Positions 1-11,265 of a stretch of 64,000 bases of DNA are shown here, in pieces. A program made the position numbers and the translations under genes. Position 1 is the stretch's first letter; the number at the start of each line of letters is the position of its first letter. The notes beneath the pieces were generated by a model. The model saw nothing but the letters and a program-made list of their open reading frames with translations, was not told the DNA's origin and searched no databases. This stretch comes from Ustulina deusta (lineage: Eukaryota > Ascomycota > Sordariomycetes > Xylariales > Xylariaceae): contig JAJNNX010000029.1 in NCBI GenBank assembly GCA_023159155.1, positions 186,001 to 250,000 of the forward strand, given 5' to 3'.

Positions 1-90
1 CTTGGTGCCAATCTTGCTCTTGATGGGGGTGGCGGCAGCCAGACCGGCAAGGGCCGCAGTTAGGGCGACAGCGGTAGGTTGGGGAACCAT
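1..90 (-). CDS. N-terminus of a secreted protein (partial, cut by window edge)
   Basis: On the minus strand an ATG at 88-90 opens a frame that runs off the window after 30 codons. The peptide begins MVPQPTAVALTAALAGLAAA and continues TPIKSKIGTK. It has a short N-region, an Ala/Leu-rich hydrophobic core and an AAA-T cleavage-like site, so it is a classical secretory signal peptide followed by a Lys-rich start of a propeptide or mature chain. No in-frame ATG is seen just upstream, and the start context is CACCATGG, a strong fungal initiation context. The protein family cannot be named from 30 residues; a secreted hydrolase such as a protease is possible but is only a guess. Confidence 0.6.
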   Translation of the reverse strand, partial: MVPQPTAVALTAALAGLAAATPIKSKIGTK

Positions 91-3000
91 GGTGATGATG
101 GCAACAAAGTATGAATGCTTCAAGAGAAGGGACGACAGGCGGGCAAGGGCACTGAGGATAAGAAAAGAGGATGATGATGTCGAAACAAAGTCGATAGATG
201 TGACGGGGAGCCAGCAGTCTTATAGACGATGTCGAGAATCAACAAGCACCGCAAATACCTTCACGATAGCGTGATAATCCAGTAGAGAAGGAGCAGGGCG
301 ATCCCTTTCGAAACCAGGGCATTCGCCATCTCTAGAGGCTGAGCCGACTGCCTTCTTTGGATTACCGGCCGTGATAACAGAAAAGACAACAGCAATATGT
401 GGGCATGGTGGGTGTCGTATGTGGATATCGACGATCGCTGCTCTACTGCAGGTCCGGCCGAGAGAGAAGGCGGAATATCACAAGACAATGATGGCCCTTC
501 AATTTTACGCCTACCGAGATTCCATCGGTCGAATCAGATCTCTCGATTAGGTCATGCGTTGGCAGCGTTGGAGGTTCTCCCTGCTTATTCTGTATAACAC
601 CCTTCATTCCCTTGCCTGTACTACCCACGAACCTTCATTATAGAGGGGATTGTTGGCATGATGCTTGATGATGATTGCGCAACAATGGTACCAACAGCTT
701 TGGGAATGATTTGATGCTACCTAGTTCCCTCTGGGCTGACTTGCGCTATATTAGCACAGGCTACTATTATCATTCAGGCACCTGCGCGCATAGTGTAGCC
801 TCTGGCTTCCAGGTTCTCAACTCGTTCATTGGTTATAACTAGTCTGCCTACTAAATTGAATTAGTTGATAGACAGCACTAAGATCTACAGTAGCAGTCCC
901 TACAAGCTGGAGGAGCACAGGAATGCCTGCCTAATCAGGGGACCAGAACCGGGTTCAGAGAGAGGGACATACTTCTCAAGTAAGCGATGATTGGCGGGTA
1001 GGGGAGATGAAAGGACAACTGGATAGTAAAGATGTTGTAGTCCAAACCTCCGACTTTCACCAGTAATGTTTGAGATCGAGCACATTAGCAGCACCCCTTT
1101 TTTTACAAGTCGCTCTGATAAGATTGCGAATTAATTTACTTAGAGTGCAAGCGACCATCCGCCACAGGCTCTGCCATCCCTATTAGCGTGCGATGCTTAC
1201 ATCGCAGTGGCTGTGTGTCACAGATATGCGAGTAAGAATCCATGCTGACAACCTGCCTATCTAGGATAAGTGAGGACTGGTCAGTTGTTCCATCTCATAT
1301 GCCGAAGTTTGACCCACACCCAAATCACGCTCTGTGTAGCGGCGTCTTGTCTTTTGACACAATACTACCGGTAACTCAATACCAAGATCACTCCGATAGG
1401 GAGAATTGCCGCGATGTCACTCAAACAAGCTTCCCCCCCAGATCTTGGCCGGTTAGCTGCAGCGCCAAGTGTATTGACGTCCCGATTCTAGAAACCTATC
1501 GCTGGTGAGGCTTAAAATATTGATGTCTAAAGTGCCATCCGAGCAACCGAGGCGGTGCTCGTAATGTCTTAATGCGCTCTATTTAAAACTTGCCGGCAGT
1601 GACTTGCATTGGGCTCGCTTCTCCTCGTTAGCGCGGTCGTATAATGGACACCAGCATGAGGTGATCTGCGACGTCGTTTATCGGGAACTTCCCCAGGCGG
1701 CTTGTTGTCAACGGAGCTGTATCTAGCATAATGAGGAATATACCGAAATAGGAAATTTCGCTTCAGGGCGCCAATAAAATATATGGATATTTAGTGGCGT
1801 CATCCGACAAGCCCATCCACCAGCATGTCTCTTAAAACACTTCCATTCAGTCAACTGCCTGTTTTCGACAACAGTCGTCGATCGCTCGCGCATTTATAGC
1901 TTCTCTTTACTAATAGTAATGTACAGCTCCGAATGATTTTGTTTCATGTCAGGTATCTCAAGTAGAATTACCTCGGCATCAGATTTGGGAGGTGTTTCCA
2001 CTCCTCATCCGTCCCACATAATGCCGATCACCATTCGACGCGGAGCTGAATACACTTTCCACGTCGCTGTGCACTATATCTCGGAAGGAAGCCATATAAT
2101 ACGGCGTTGGAGGGAACCAGCAGTATTTTCTCTCCGACGCACCCTATTCCAAATTCCCTACCTTAATATAAGCCTCTTCTCATATATCTCCCCCCCCCCC
2201 CCCTCTCTTTCCTATTTACTCTGCTGTTTTCAATCTCTCCAAGTTCTCAATTTTAGGTAATGTCGTGTGAGCAGCGGACGGTTGTTAAGCTGCTGCTTGG
2301 GATTCCAGCGCGGTATCACTGCCCGGAAGCTGGTGCGAAATCACCAAACCCCACTTATCCGGATCTCTACACTATGGCGCCTGGTGTTAACCCCTGGCCT
2401 TCCGACGTTTTCCTCGATAGAGCTTAGTAGGATACGAGAAACTCACGATAAGCTTTTATACTGCTAGCTACCCGCCGGGAACCGCCCACTGTTCCGGAAT
2501 CATTCCGAGAGTAAGTTACTAAGTCTGAGGAGCGTAGAAAAGACCGGCCATAAAGCAGCCGGGCTCCAGCACCTAAGGCTAACTCCTGACGACCAAATCC
2601 GCCGGTCTTTCTTCCACTCTAGGGATGTGGTGAGGCAAGGATTGCTTGAGACTTCTGTGGCGCGTCATTAGGCAATTCAAGCCTGTTCTTAAAAGAATTG
2701 TATGTCGCAAAGCTCATGATTCGTGTTAATAATGATGATGCATAGAAATATATATCTTTACCGTACAGGTAGTAGAAATCAGGACCGTCTCCGGCCCATA
2801 CCTAGCATCTACACACTATCGGCACCTCGGCGGATTTGCGATTTGTAGAGAACAGAGATTAACTACGATAAAGTTGCAGCAGAACACAACCCTTATAATA
2901 GTTCCACCTCAGCAAAGATTTGCACCTGGCATACTATCTTGTTATTTCTATAACCGCCTGCTGTTCAATACATCTTCGTCTACCTTAGGTAGTAGGTACC

Positions 3001-3627
3001 CAGGTACCCAACCGGGGGCCCCGTTGCTTATTGTATTTCGTCTAAGTGCATATCATCCAACTCGGGGCCCTTGTCTAAGCGATGTATATTGGTTCTCCCG
3101 GGTAAGATATTCCAAGTTCGTACCTCCTAGCCAGGGGATGGACGCCCTGGACAAGCATAATAGATATGTATACCCAGGTATATTAGGCTCCCACAACGCT
3201 TGCCCCCCCAATTCTCCCCAGCACCCGCTTAGTTACGATGCTCGGGTGTTGATAGCTGTCCCTTTAGAGAATAACCTCTCACTTCGCTCATTGTATATCC
3301 ATACTTACCCTAAGAAATAGATCTCAACGTGGAAAAGATGTTGTATTGTGAATGGAGGGATCCTAGCCGTGACCTCTCCCCCAACGTCTGACACCTTTGG
3401 CATCTGCCCACTACCCTGGGTCGTCCTGCATCCCGTTCTAGGCATCCATTTGCGAAGGATGAGACCAACATCTCGACACGTATACCCCTTTCAACGATAT
3501 AGATGGCATGAGAAGACGAGATCGGTTTAAGCCTTCGTGCTTCATACAACCATCTAACCCAGCACTTCTTCTTCTTACTTGAATAAATAACGACGCAAAA
3601 CTTGGGTCAGGCTCTTCCGAAACCAAC
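91..3627. other. Gene-poor stretch, mixed intergenic sequence
   Basis: No convincing gene is visible. Open frames here are short, lack recognisable motifs and have no plausible intron structure joining them. The stretch contains the divergent 5' flank of the minus-strand secreted-protein gene, a 14-nt C run at 2190-2203, a perfect 10-bp inverted repeat (2539-2548 with 2601-2610) and copies of the GGTACC-type word around 2990-3010. Confidence 0.6.
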
Positions 3628-5053
3628 ATGAAATTAATCTTGGTTTTGATGTCTTTCCCGATAGCCTCTTTGGCATGGCAAAACATCTGGCACTGGAGAG
3701 AGAAGATTGGTGGTTTTCTCAGCAATCCATACAGACAGTCGCGGGTCCCCCAATTTATTCTCGATGCAAGACACCCATGGGTCATCGAAAACCTGAGCAA
3801 GCTCGAGAGCCTGCCAGACGCCGAATCATACCTTTGCTTCCCGTCCAAAGAATCCACGACCGATGCCGGTGGAGAGAAATCAAGCGAGGGAGAAAATGGT
3901 CTTGATCTACCACCTGATCTGTTTGACTACCTGACGATCGACAACAGCAGATGTGGTTTCGACCACCCAGACTGGCCTAATGCGTTGTTGCGAGCACGGG
4001 AAATTGCTCGTTGTCCGGCGGCACTTTCGCAAGTCAAGACTTTCAAGATGGGCATTTACGTCCTTGATAGCGAGCCCAGTGGTTCGCACATGAGCATTCC
4101 AGAGCCGTTACAACCCCCTACTGAGGTACTAGACTTATTTGCCGATGTACTGGGAAATATGACGAGCCTTGAAACTTTGCAATGGTCCATTCCACCGCCC
4201 TGCGCTCGTTATTTCGAGGAACGTTTTACCGACCGCGGACTCGTTCTGTCTTCCGTAAAGAGACTGGAGCCCAGTGCCATGAACCACTTCCTGGTGCCGA
4301 TGTGTTCCAATATTACTGCCCTAGAGTATGGAGGGGATTGGATGTCACGCAGCGATCTTAATCGCAGCGAGGATCCGGAATCCCTTCTTCTACGGGCAGC
4401 AATGTTTGCCCCGAAACTAACGAGGTTTGGGATGACTGCTAGGCTGGGCTGGACTGAACTTATGATTCAAGGTACTCAATTCCAGACAGGACGTTTCAGG
4501 CGTGGTAGGATGAACAGCTGACTTAACTCGAAGACCTCGTTTCTGGATATATGCCCGGCCTCGAGAGTTTAGGCTTGAGGGGTTGTCTGGGTGACCAGTA
4601 TACATACAGTCCTTATGTAACCTCAGATGGGTCTGCGTTGAAAGTTCGTGGGCTCAATGCTATTATGGCAGACATGATGCTTACACTCTCTAGGAAATCC
4701 TTCAGCTGCTCAGTTCTCTCCACAATCTGACACATCTCGATCTGCCGGGTGCTGTTCAATTGGACGTTGGCTGGGATGGTGGCCCGTTCTGCGGCAACGC
4801 TTATTTTGGGCCTGGGGGTACAGAATATGCACGTGAGGTGTACCGGGAAGGGTTGGAAGCTACGGAGAGAGTCGCAGCTCTCGTGGTCGAGGCGCTGCCT
4901 CGTCTGACTAGTTTCAATGTTGGTGACGATCAAGCTAATATCACGCGATATGAGAATGGGACGCTGCGAGCATGTTTCCCCTGGACTGGACGAATGGAGG
5001 AGTGGGTTATGGAAGTTTTGCCAGGTGGGCCTGATGGGCCTGATGAGTACTAA
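3628..5053 (+). CDS. Leucine-rich-repeat-like hypothetical protein, three exons
   Basis: Join 3628-4471, 4534-4643, 4694-5053 gives a 437-aa protein. Intron 1 (62 nt) has donor GTACTC, a CTGAC branch site and an unusual AAG acceptor. Intron 2 (50 nt) is GTTCGT...CTTAC...TAG. Both joins restore frame without stops, which is the main support for the model. The first about 16 residues (MKLILVLMSFPIASLA) resemble a signal peptide, although a later Met at residue 8 could also start. The middle and C-terminal parts contain irregular leucine-rich segments such as NMTSLETLQW, PGLESLGLRGC and LHNLTHLDLPGA, as in fungal F-box/LRR-type hypothetical proteins, but I see no F-box. There is no catalytic motif and function is unknown. 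Neighbours give no clue; the gene is isolated by more than 2 kb on either side. Confidence 0.7.
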
Positions 5054-7349
5054 CTTTATAGGCAACGGTAGTGAACTACTTCACAATGCGAGTAACGGTT
5101 ACTGAAGAATGTCACGGAAAGTTGAACAGCCATGGTGTGATTAGAATAGAGAAATCATCACAAGAGGCGACACAAGAGATTTTGTTTTGTGAACCAGTGA
5201 CTCAAATGATGCGAACCAAACCAGTCACGATAGTATTAACTGAATTACACAGTCAGATCTAAAAGCGAGTAAAAAGATTGAGAGAGGGATGTCAATAAGA
5301 GTTCTGAAATAAATCGTGTCAGGTCGAAACGGATGCAGACGGGGCGGGATATAACAATGAGAATTCACCACCCACTCGTCGAACAAGCATATCTATCCGT
5401 CTCATACAGAAAAGTTGTATTCTGCCTTGCATACCGAAGTGGACAATGTGAGGAGGCTCACGTATATGGAGCAAGTACTCACCTTGTCCTTGCACTAGGA
5501 GATAGGCTACCCCTACACTTCCTAGCACAATATACATATGTTTCAGCTGGGGGGTATAAATTAAGCCCAATGCTTTGCTGCGTCTTTTCAATGTTATCGT
5601 CGTCATCGTCGTTGTCGTCGTTATCGATATGTTCCTTCCCTAGTACATTCTTCAACCCATTTACTACAAACACCATACAGATAATAACAAGGACAGGTAG
5701 CTACTAGTCACTCGAGTAGGTTAGTCACTTATGATTTATCATTTTAATTAATGCATGACCACCTTGTCTCCACGGCACTTTGAGTGACACGTATTGTAGC
5801 CAACCCTACTACACTAGACCCCGCGAGACCTGATTGGATGCTTCAACATGTATACAACTCTCTTTATATTTGTATCTACGAATTCCTCGTGACGAGTCTG
5901 TCTCTAGGATCAATACATACAGAGTGAGCCTATTTCAGATAATGTTAATGCTGGTTGTTGGTGCATGATAGTAAAATGTATATCCCTATTTCACGGTGCT
6001 AGATAGTGGTGAAAATGACGAGCAAAGCTTGGCGACTTTTGATTTATACTACCTAGGCAATTTCGGTTGAGTACCTACCTATCATACACTACTAACCGAT
6101 GCACTAGGTAGTAGACAAATACTGCTGTCACTCTAGACAGACAACAATGTCACAGCTAAGTAGAACAAATTCTCCCAACTAGGTACCTGCCTATGTATAC
6201 TTACATTAATTCCCCAACACTAACTACCTTGTGGCTTCTTGGAGGTGTTTACCAAGTAGAATCCTTTTACCTATTCGTCTTATATCTATCTAGAATGACA
6301 TCAACCTTCCTCTAGTCGTGTATTGTACCTCCACTATAGTAGGTAGTGTGCGCAACGGAGTCTAGGCGCTCCTTGAGGACTGGTTCGCATGCTTTCGCGA
6401 GGTCGGGTGCCCACCTGTCAATATTGCACCAAAACAGTAACGCGGCTTTCGTCGAGTGGGGGAGAAAAAGAAGTGGAGATCTGCTCCCGATGAGATGGCT
6501 GGCGGGTATAGCCGCCATTCATCTCCCGGCTATGAGGGATCTCTTCCCACCCGACTAGAATCCCATGCTCTAACTACCAACAATGACGATGTCTAGACGC
6601 GAGAGGAAAATCCGCTCTCGTAGGTATAGTGTATGGCCAAAACGGCTTTGGTCTTCAGCGACGCTTCCACTGCACAGTTGTATACGCTAGATCGACATCA
6701 TGTCATGAGTAAAACGAAGGCCATCTCATCTCATCTCGACCCCTAGATCATTGTCTTACCGTATTGGTTGGGCCAAAAAGTGGAGAGGCATCTCGTTCAA
6801 TTTCCGGACTCGACGCCGGCTGGCTTATCATGCATGAAAATGGCTAGTTGCGCACGGCTGTTGCACCAGAAGAGAATGGTTCGAGTGGTTGGACTCAGCT
6901 GTGCCCAGAAGATCTAAACCTCTTAGAAGACTAGGTTTCTATGTCGGCTGGGGATATCATTGCAATTCCACACCCAAGTGGCCAAAAGGAGGTCCTGCGC
7001 TGCACTGGCCTATACACTAATGCGAGAGACCGGCAGATCGTCCCTAGGATTGGTCCCAAACAGTATAGGGATGACATATCAGCTATTCTCGATTGGACCC
7101 TCCACCTGCAGATATTCGTTATATTCGTTGCTAGTGAGACCCGAAAAAAAGCAAATAGTTAGCTGTGACGTGGTTCTGCCCTCTCACACGGTAGATTGCG
7201 GTGAAATGAGTGAGGAGCTGTGCTAGCTAGCCAATGCCCAATGCTTTAAAACCTGAGCTGCTGCTGCTGCTGCTGCTGCTTTACCTGGGGCAGTCTACAT
7301 ATTTTCCTTTCACTAGCAAGCTCATGATTTTACAGGTAGAAAAGTGACC
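5054..7349. other. Intergenic stretch between LRR-like gene and P450
   Basis: No gene recognised. An Asp-coding (GTC/GTCATC)n-like microsatellite lies around 5598-5625, and several copies of TAGGTACCTA-like words occur between 6050 and 6190. Just upstream of the P450 start there is a (CTG)n tract and a pyrimidine-rich stretch ending in ACAG at 7331-7334, which could mark a 5'-UTR intron acceptor. Confidence 0.6.
7258..7280. repeat. (CTG)n trinucleotide microsatellite
   Basis: Almost eight uninterrupted CTG units, 70-92 bp upstream of the P450 start codon, so in its promoter or 5' UTR. It is not part of any open frame that I support. Confidence 0.9.
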
Positions 7350-8726
7350 ATGTCTCAACCAATCCCTCAACCACCGGGTCTGCCTCTGCTTGGAAACATC
7401 AAAGACGTTGACCCGAACAACACATGGTGGTCTCTGAAGAAACTAGCTGAGAAGTACGGAGAGATCTTTCAGATCAAGGTGTTGGGCAAGACTCTCGTCT
7501 TCGTGGCAGGTGCCGCATTGGCGGAGGAGCTGTGCGACGAGAAGCGATTTAGGAAGTTCGTGGGCGGTCCCATTATCGAGATTCGATATGCAGTCCACGA
7601 TTCTCTCTTCTCGGCGTTCGATAACGAACCCTCGTGGGGTATCGCCCACCGGATCATAGCGCCTAGGCTGTCGCCCTCGGCACTTGCCGACAGCTTCAAT
7701 GAGATACGAGACATCACCACCGAACTCCTAGAGAAGTGGAAAGGTCTAGGGGTCAACAACAAGATTGCTCCCCTTGGAGACCTGAACCGACTTAACCTCG
7801 AAGCTACGACGGCTACTCTTCTCGGCAAGAGGCTCAATTGCCTCACAGGCCCCGACCATCCCGTCCTCAAGGCTATGGAGGACGCGACATCCGAGTCCAT
7901 CAAGCGCCCGACACGACCGGGCATTCTCAACTGGCTGTTCTACGGCGGCAAGTTTAAGTCGGCCACCAAGACACTGAGATCATACGGGGCAGAGCTGGTG
8001 CAGTATCGCAAGGACAACCCCACGGACAGGCGGGATGTCCTCGACGCAATGCTCACGGCGAAGGACCCGGACACGGGCAAGGCGTTGACAGAATCAGAGG
8101 TCATCGACGAAATCGTCAACATGCCCATCGGCAGTAGCACGGCACCCTGTCTCCTGACGGCGAGCATCCTCTTGCTGCTGCAGAACCCGGAAGTGGTGAC
8201 CAAGGCACGTCAAGAGCTGGACGCGGTCATCGGCGACGGCGAGTTCCAATACGAGCACCTGTCGCAGCTCAAGTACATCGAGGGCGTGATGCGCGAGTCG
8301 CTCCGCCTGTCGTTCGCGGCTCCCGGCTTCAACATCGAGCCGATCCCCAAGCAGGACGACAAGAGCCCCGTGCTGCTGGGCGGCGGCAAGTACCAGATCG
8401 CGCACGACCAGGCCGTCATCATCGTGCTCGCGGGCGTCAACCGCGATCCCGAGGTGTTCGAGGAGCCGTTGGCGTTCAAGCCCGAACGCATGATGGGCGA
8501 GGCGTTCGAAAAGCTGCCGGTGGGCGTCAAGAAATGGTTCGGCAACGGCAAGAGAGAGTGCATCGGCAAATACTGGGCAGTGCAATTCAGCATGGTTGTG
8601 CTGGCCAAGATGATCCAGGAGGTGGACTTCGAGGCGGCGGATCCGGAGTACAAGCTCGAGCAGGACGGCTGGTTCAATGTCAGGCCCCGCGGCTTCGAGG
8701 TCAAGGTGAAGCCTAGGGAGATATAA
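7350..8726 (+). CDS. CYP505/CYP102-like cytochrome P450, heme domain only
   Basis: Single-exon 458-aa protein; start chosen at ATG 7350 (GTGACCATGT). It resembles the heme domain of self-sufficient P450foxy/BM3 enzymes: a proline-rich N-terminus without membrane anchor (PQPPGLPLLGN), W96 in the C-helix region, ExxR as E316-S-L-R319, a PER motif ending at R380, and the heme loop FGNGKRECIG with Cys404. Family enzymes hydroxylate fatty acids using a fused reductase. Here the frame stops just after the heme domain and no flavodoxin or FAD/NADPH reductase motif follows, so it would need a separate electron donor. The I-helix that normally reads A-G-H-E-T is I260-G-S-S-T264: Thr is kept but the acid is Ser, which should impair normal oxygen activation. 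Either a neofunctionalised P450 (isomerase- or peroxygenase-like) or a reduced-activity derivative; which one is inference. Confidence 0.93.
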   Translation: MSQPIPQPPGLPLLGNIKDVDPNNTWWSLKKLAEKYGEIFQIKVLGKTLVFVAGAALAEELCDEKRFRKFVGGPIIEIRYAVHDSLFSAFDNEPSWGIAHRIIAPRLSPSALADSFNEIRDITTELLEKWKGLGVNNKIAPLGDLNRLNLEATTATLLGKRLNCLTGPDHPVLKAMEDATSESIKRPTRPGILNWLFYGGKFKSATKTLRSYGAELVQYRKDNPTDRRDVLDAMLTAKDPDTGKALTESEVIDEIVNMPIGSSTAPCLLTASILLLLQNPEVVTKARQELDAVIGDGEFQYEHLSQLKYIEGVMRESLRLSFAAPGFNIEPIPKQDDKSPVLLGGGKYQIAHDQAVIIVLAGVNRDPEVFEEPLAFKPERMMGEAFEKLPVGVKKWFGNGKRECIGKYWAVQFSMVVLAKMIQEVDFEAADPEYKLEQDGWFNVRPRGFEVKVKPREI

Positions 8727-9509
8727 TATGCCATGTTGAGTGTGCGTCGTGTGTCGTGGGACTAAGTTACGAGGCTTTCCGATATCTTGATACCCATGAT
8801 CCAATACGGCTTGTTCGGTTTGTTGAGTATTTTGTTTGGCTATAATAAGTAATGGAGAAGGGAGGCGATGAAGTGAGTGTGAGAATGAGAATGAGAATGA
8901 GAGCGGTGAGCGGAGATCTAGCACTACCGCTTCGGCATAATGAACAGGAGAAGTACCGTTCGAAATGACATTTGAAGTTTGGATAGAGGTACCTGTAGAT
9001 AGGAAACGCGTTTTGACTCAATGATCTACCTACTACCTAAAGGTACCTAAATGTGCGTAGGTAGGTACTTAGGCGATGAGGACTTATTTTTGGCGGTGCA
9101 AGCTCTGTCTGGATAGCACTATACTGAGCGGCTGAGAGGCGGTGGAGACTTCCAATTTAGGTACCTCATTAAACACTGAGCCGAGGCAGTTCGAACCCCC
9201 CAACCTAACTGAACTGAACTGGGGGTCCCAACCGAGCTGCAACTTGCAAGTGACCGTCCATGACGCGAAACCGCCACAGCTCACTTCATCGCCAGTCTCG
9301 ACACATACCATCTACCTCCCTTAGCTATACATCCCAACCCACTTCCCGTTTCTCTATCCTCTCCTACCTACGCGAGGTATTTCGCCATTCTTTTCCAATT
9401 CGATGCTTCTACACCTTTTTTTCATTCACATACTGCCATTGTAAATACAACAGACACCCTAATCAAATAATTCTCATGCCCGGATTGACGGATTGACTGG
9501 CTGACTTTT
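8727..9509. other. P450 3' flank and PEX16 5' region
   Basis: No gene seen. It includes a GAGAAT-type short repeat around 8879-8900, clustered GGTACC/TAGGTA words at 8988-9070, and a GC-rich imperfect hairpin around 9187-9240 (C5 and G5 tracts facing each other) within the probable leader of PEX16. CT-rich sequence precedes the PEX16 start. Confidence 0.5.
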
Positions 9510-10685
9510 ATGTCATTCCCGCCCGACTCCCTTCGAACGACGGCGGCGTCGCATCCGACCACAACCACCACATCGCGAAACCCGATCCGCAGTCTCGCAT
9601 CCATGCCGCCCAAATGGCTGCACATGTACAGCGACTTCATCACCAAGAACGCCCACCAGGTGTCGCAGATCGAGAGCGCGCTGCGATCCCTGACCTACAT
9701 CATCCCCGGCCGCTTCCGTGATGCCGAGATCGCCTCCGAGACCGTCCACTCCGGCGTCCAGCTGCTCGCCCTCTACCACGATGCCGTGCTCCGGAACGCC
9801 ATCAACAGGATACCCTCCTTGTCCACCGCCAGGATCCCCGGCCCCCACGCGCGCTACACGAGGTTCTGGGCTGCCAAGAGCAGCCTCTATCGTCGCATAG
9901 CGCTGCTGTTGCAGATCATCCAGTACACCGAGCTACTGTGGGAGATGGCGGCCAAGCGGCGAGGCGAGAAGATGCGCTGGCGTGTCGTCGTCGTGCTGGA
10001 GGCCCTCAAGGCCATATGTCGTCTCCTTCTGATGCGGATAACCAGTTCCCGGCCGCTCGTCACCCCGCCACTCCCCGAGCGGGAACCCATCCCGACCGAC
10101 GACGACCAATCGGACGAGGATGCGCTGAAAGAGCTGATGGGAGAGGAGCCCAGTCCGTCCGATTCCAACGCTTCGGCCAAGGCAGCCCACGAGAAGGAAT
10201 GGACCATGCCGCGGACAAGATCAAGTCTGCCGAGCCTGCCCAGCCCCGCTGACGTGAGCTCCTATCTTCAGAGCCGAGTCTTGACAGCCGACGATATCAA
10301 ACCCGCTGCCAAACTTCTCAACACGCTATCGAGATCCGGCCGAGCGGCCGAGCTATTGCACATATTGTCGCCATTGGTCTACGCCGTGGCCATGTCTCAG
10401 AGCAAGGATAAGAAGTCGTGGGCACCGTGGCTGATTGGACTGAGTATAGAATACACGGCGCGACAGCTGCGCGACCGGGGTTTACGGAGCACCTCTCTGG
10501 AACAGGAGGAGTGGGGCAAGAGATATTGGGCAGCTGGATGGTGGACGATGAGGGGAGCCTTCTACGAAAACGTCACCAAGGGCCTCATAACTGGTGTGCG
10601 TCGGCGGATGCCGAGTCTCGTGTCCGGCATTCTCGAGGACTATGAGTACCTGTGGGAGAATTATTACTTTAGCACGAGTGCTTAA
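9510..10685 (+). CDS. PEX16: Peroxin-16, peroxisomal membrane biogenesis protein
   Basis: Single-exon 391-aa protein of the PEX16 family, an integral peroxisomal membrane protein that works with PEX3 and PEX19 in membrane-protein insertion and in de novo or ER-derived peroxisome formation. The diagnostic N-terminal block is clear: MYSDFITKNAHQVSQIESAL followed by RSLTYIIPGRFRDAEIASE (about residues 39-77), then hydrophobic helices (about 125-185), an acidic low-complexity linker (DDDQSDEDALKELMGEE, about 195-215), and the conserved C-terminal helical block ending YEYLWENYYFSTSA. Length agrees with fungal homologues. Two starts are possible: ATG 9510 and ATG 9603 (MPPKWLHMYSDF). The first is used here, but the Ser/Thr-rich first 31 residues are weakly supported. 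The family is absent from S. cerevisiae and kept in filamentous fungi, which fits the organism. Confidence 0.95.
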   Translation: MSFPPDSLRTTAASHPTTTTTSRNPIRSLASMPPKWLHMYSDFITKNAHQVSQIESALRSLTYIIPGRFRDAEIASETVHSGVQLLALYHDAVLRNAINRIPSLSTARIPGPHARYTRFWAAKSSLYRRIALLLQIIQYTELLWEMAAKRRGEKMRWRVVVVLEALKAICRLLLMRITSSRPLVTPPLPEREPIPTDDDQSDEDALKELMGEEPSPSDSNASAKAAHEKEWTMPRTRSSLPSLPSPADVSSYLQSRVLTADDIKPAAKLLNTLSRSGRAAELLHILSPLVYAVAMSQSKDKKSWAPWLIGLSIEYTARQLRDRGLRSTSLEQEEWGKRYWAAGWWTMRGAFYENVTKGLITGVRRRMPSLVSGILEDYEYLWENYYFSTSA

Positions 10686-11265
10686 TTTTCCTTGGTCCAA
10701 TCCGAGTTCCTTCGCCAATCCCTTCCCGCCGGTTATGTCCTATTAGCGTGTTTAGATTACTCGGCCATACAGTGGGCTATTCACATATTGGGCGAGGGAC
10801 GGGAGGATGGGGAAGCGAACATTGTAAAATAGAAACTACACCATTCTCGTGAATGGATGATATGATTGAAAAGGATTTACTGTATTAGTAGTTCTTGGCG
10901 CCGGTTAGCACACATAGCTGCCAGTGTCGGGATTAGTCAAAGTAGACGTTGAAATCATGGTAATGAGAAGATACCCAAACAATCGACAAAGTGCCTTTCA
11001 TTGTCACCTTGAAGCCAATGACATGAATAAATGCATTAGTAACTCACCGATATGAAAATCCATTTCTTACTTTTACCTACCCATGTATACTGATAGATAG
11101 ATGTCTTATAGACAAAGCAGACATTCACTTACCAAGTATCCGACTAGGCATATTGCCCGCGTCAGCAAATCCCCTCTTCATCCCATCTACAACTTAAACT
11201 CATCCCCCCAAAGACCCCTTCAACTATTCAAGCACCACATATCCCTAAACACCACGCCATTGACC
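10686..11265. other. PEX16 3' flank and leader of the TDP2-like gene
   Basis: No separate gene. The frame of the next gene stays open upstream to an ATG at 11101, adding 55 Arg/Ser/His-rich residues. This could be a mitochondrial-type presequence, but the weaker initiation context suggests untranslated leader. Confidence 0.55.

Noticed and set aside
5590..5676. Asp-rich frame on the minus strand
   Set aside because: Produced by a GTC/GTCATC microsatellite, not a gene.
8094..8924. 276-codon open frame on the minus strand antisense to the P450
   Set aside because: It is a high-GC shadow of the well-supported plus-strand P450; the peptide is His/Leu/Arg-rich low complexity with no motif.
9180..9240. 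GTTCGAACCCC resembling a tRNA T-arm
   Set aside because: The T-stem does not pair, and there is no A-box, anticodon arm or acceptor stem at the right distance; the sequence is better seen as part of a GC-rich hairpin upstream of PEX16.
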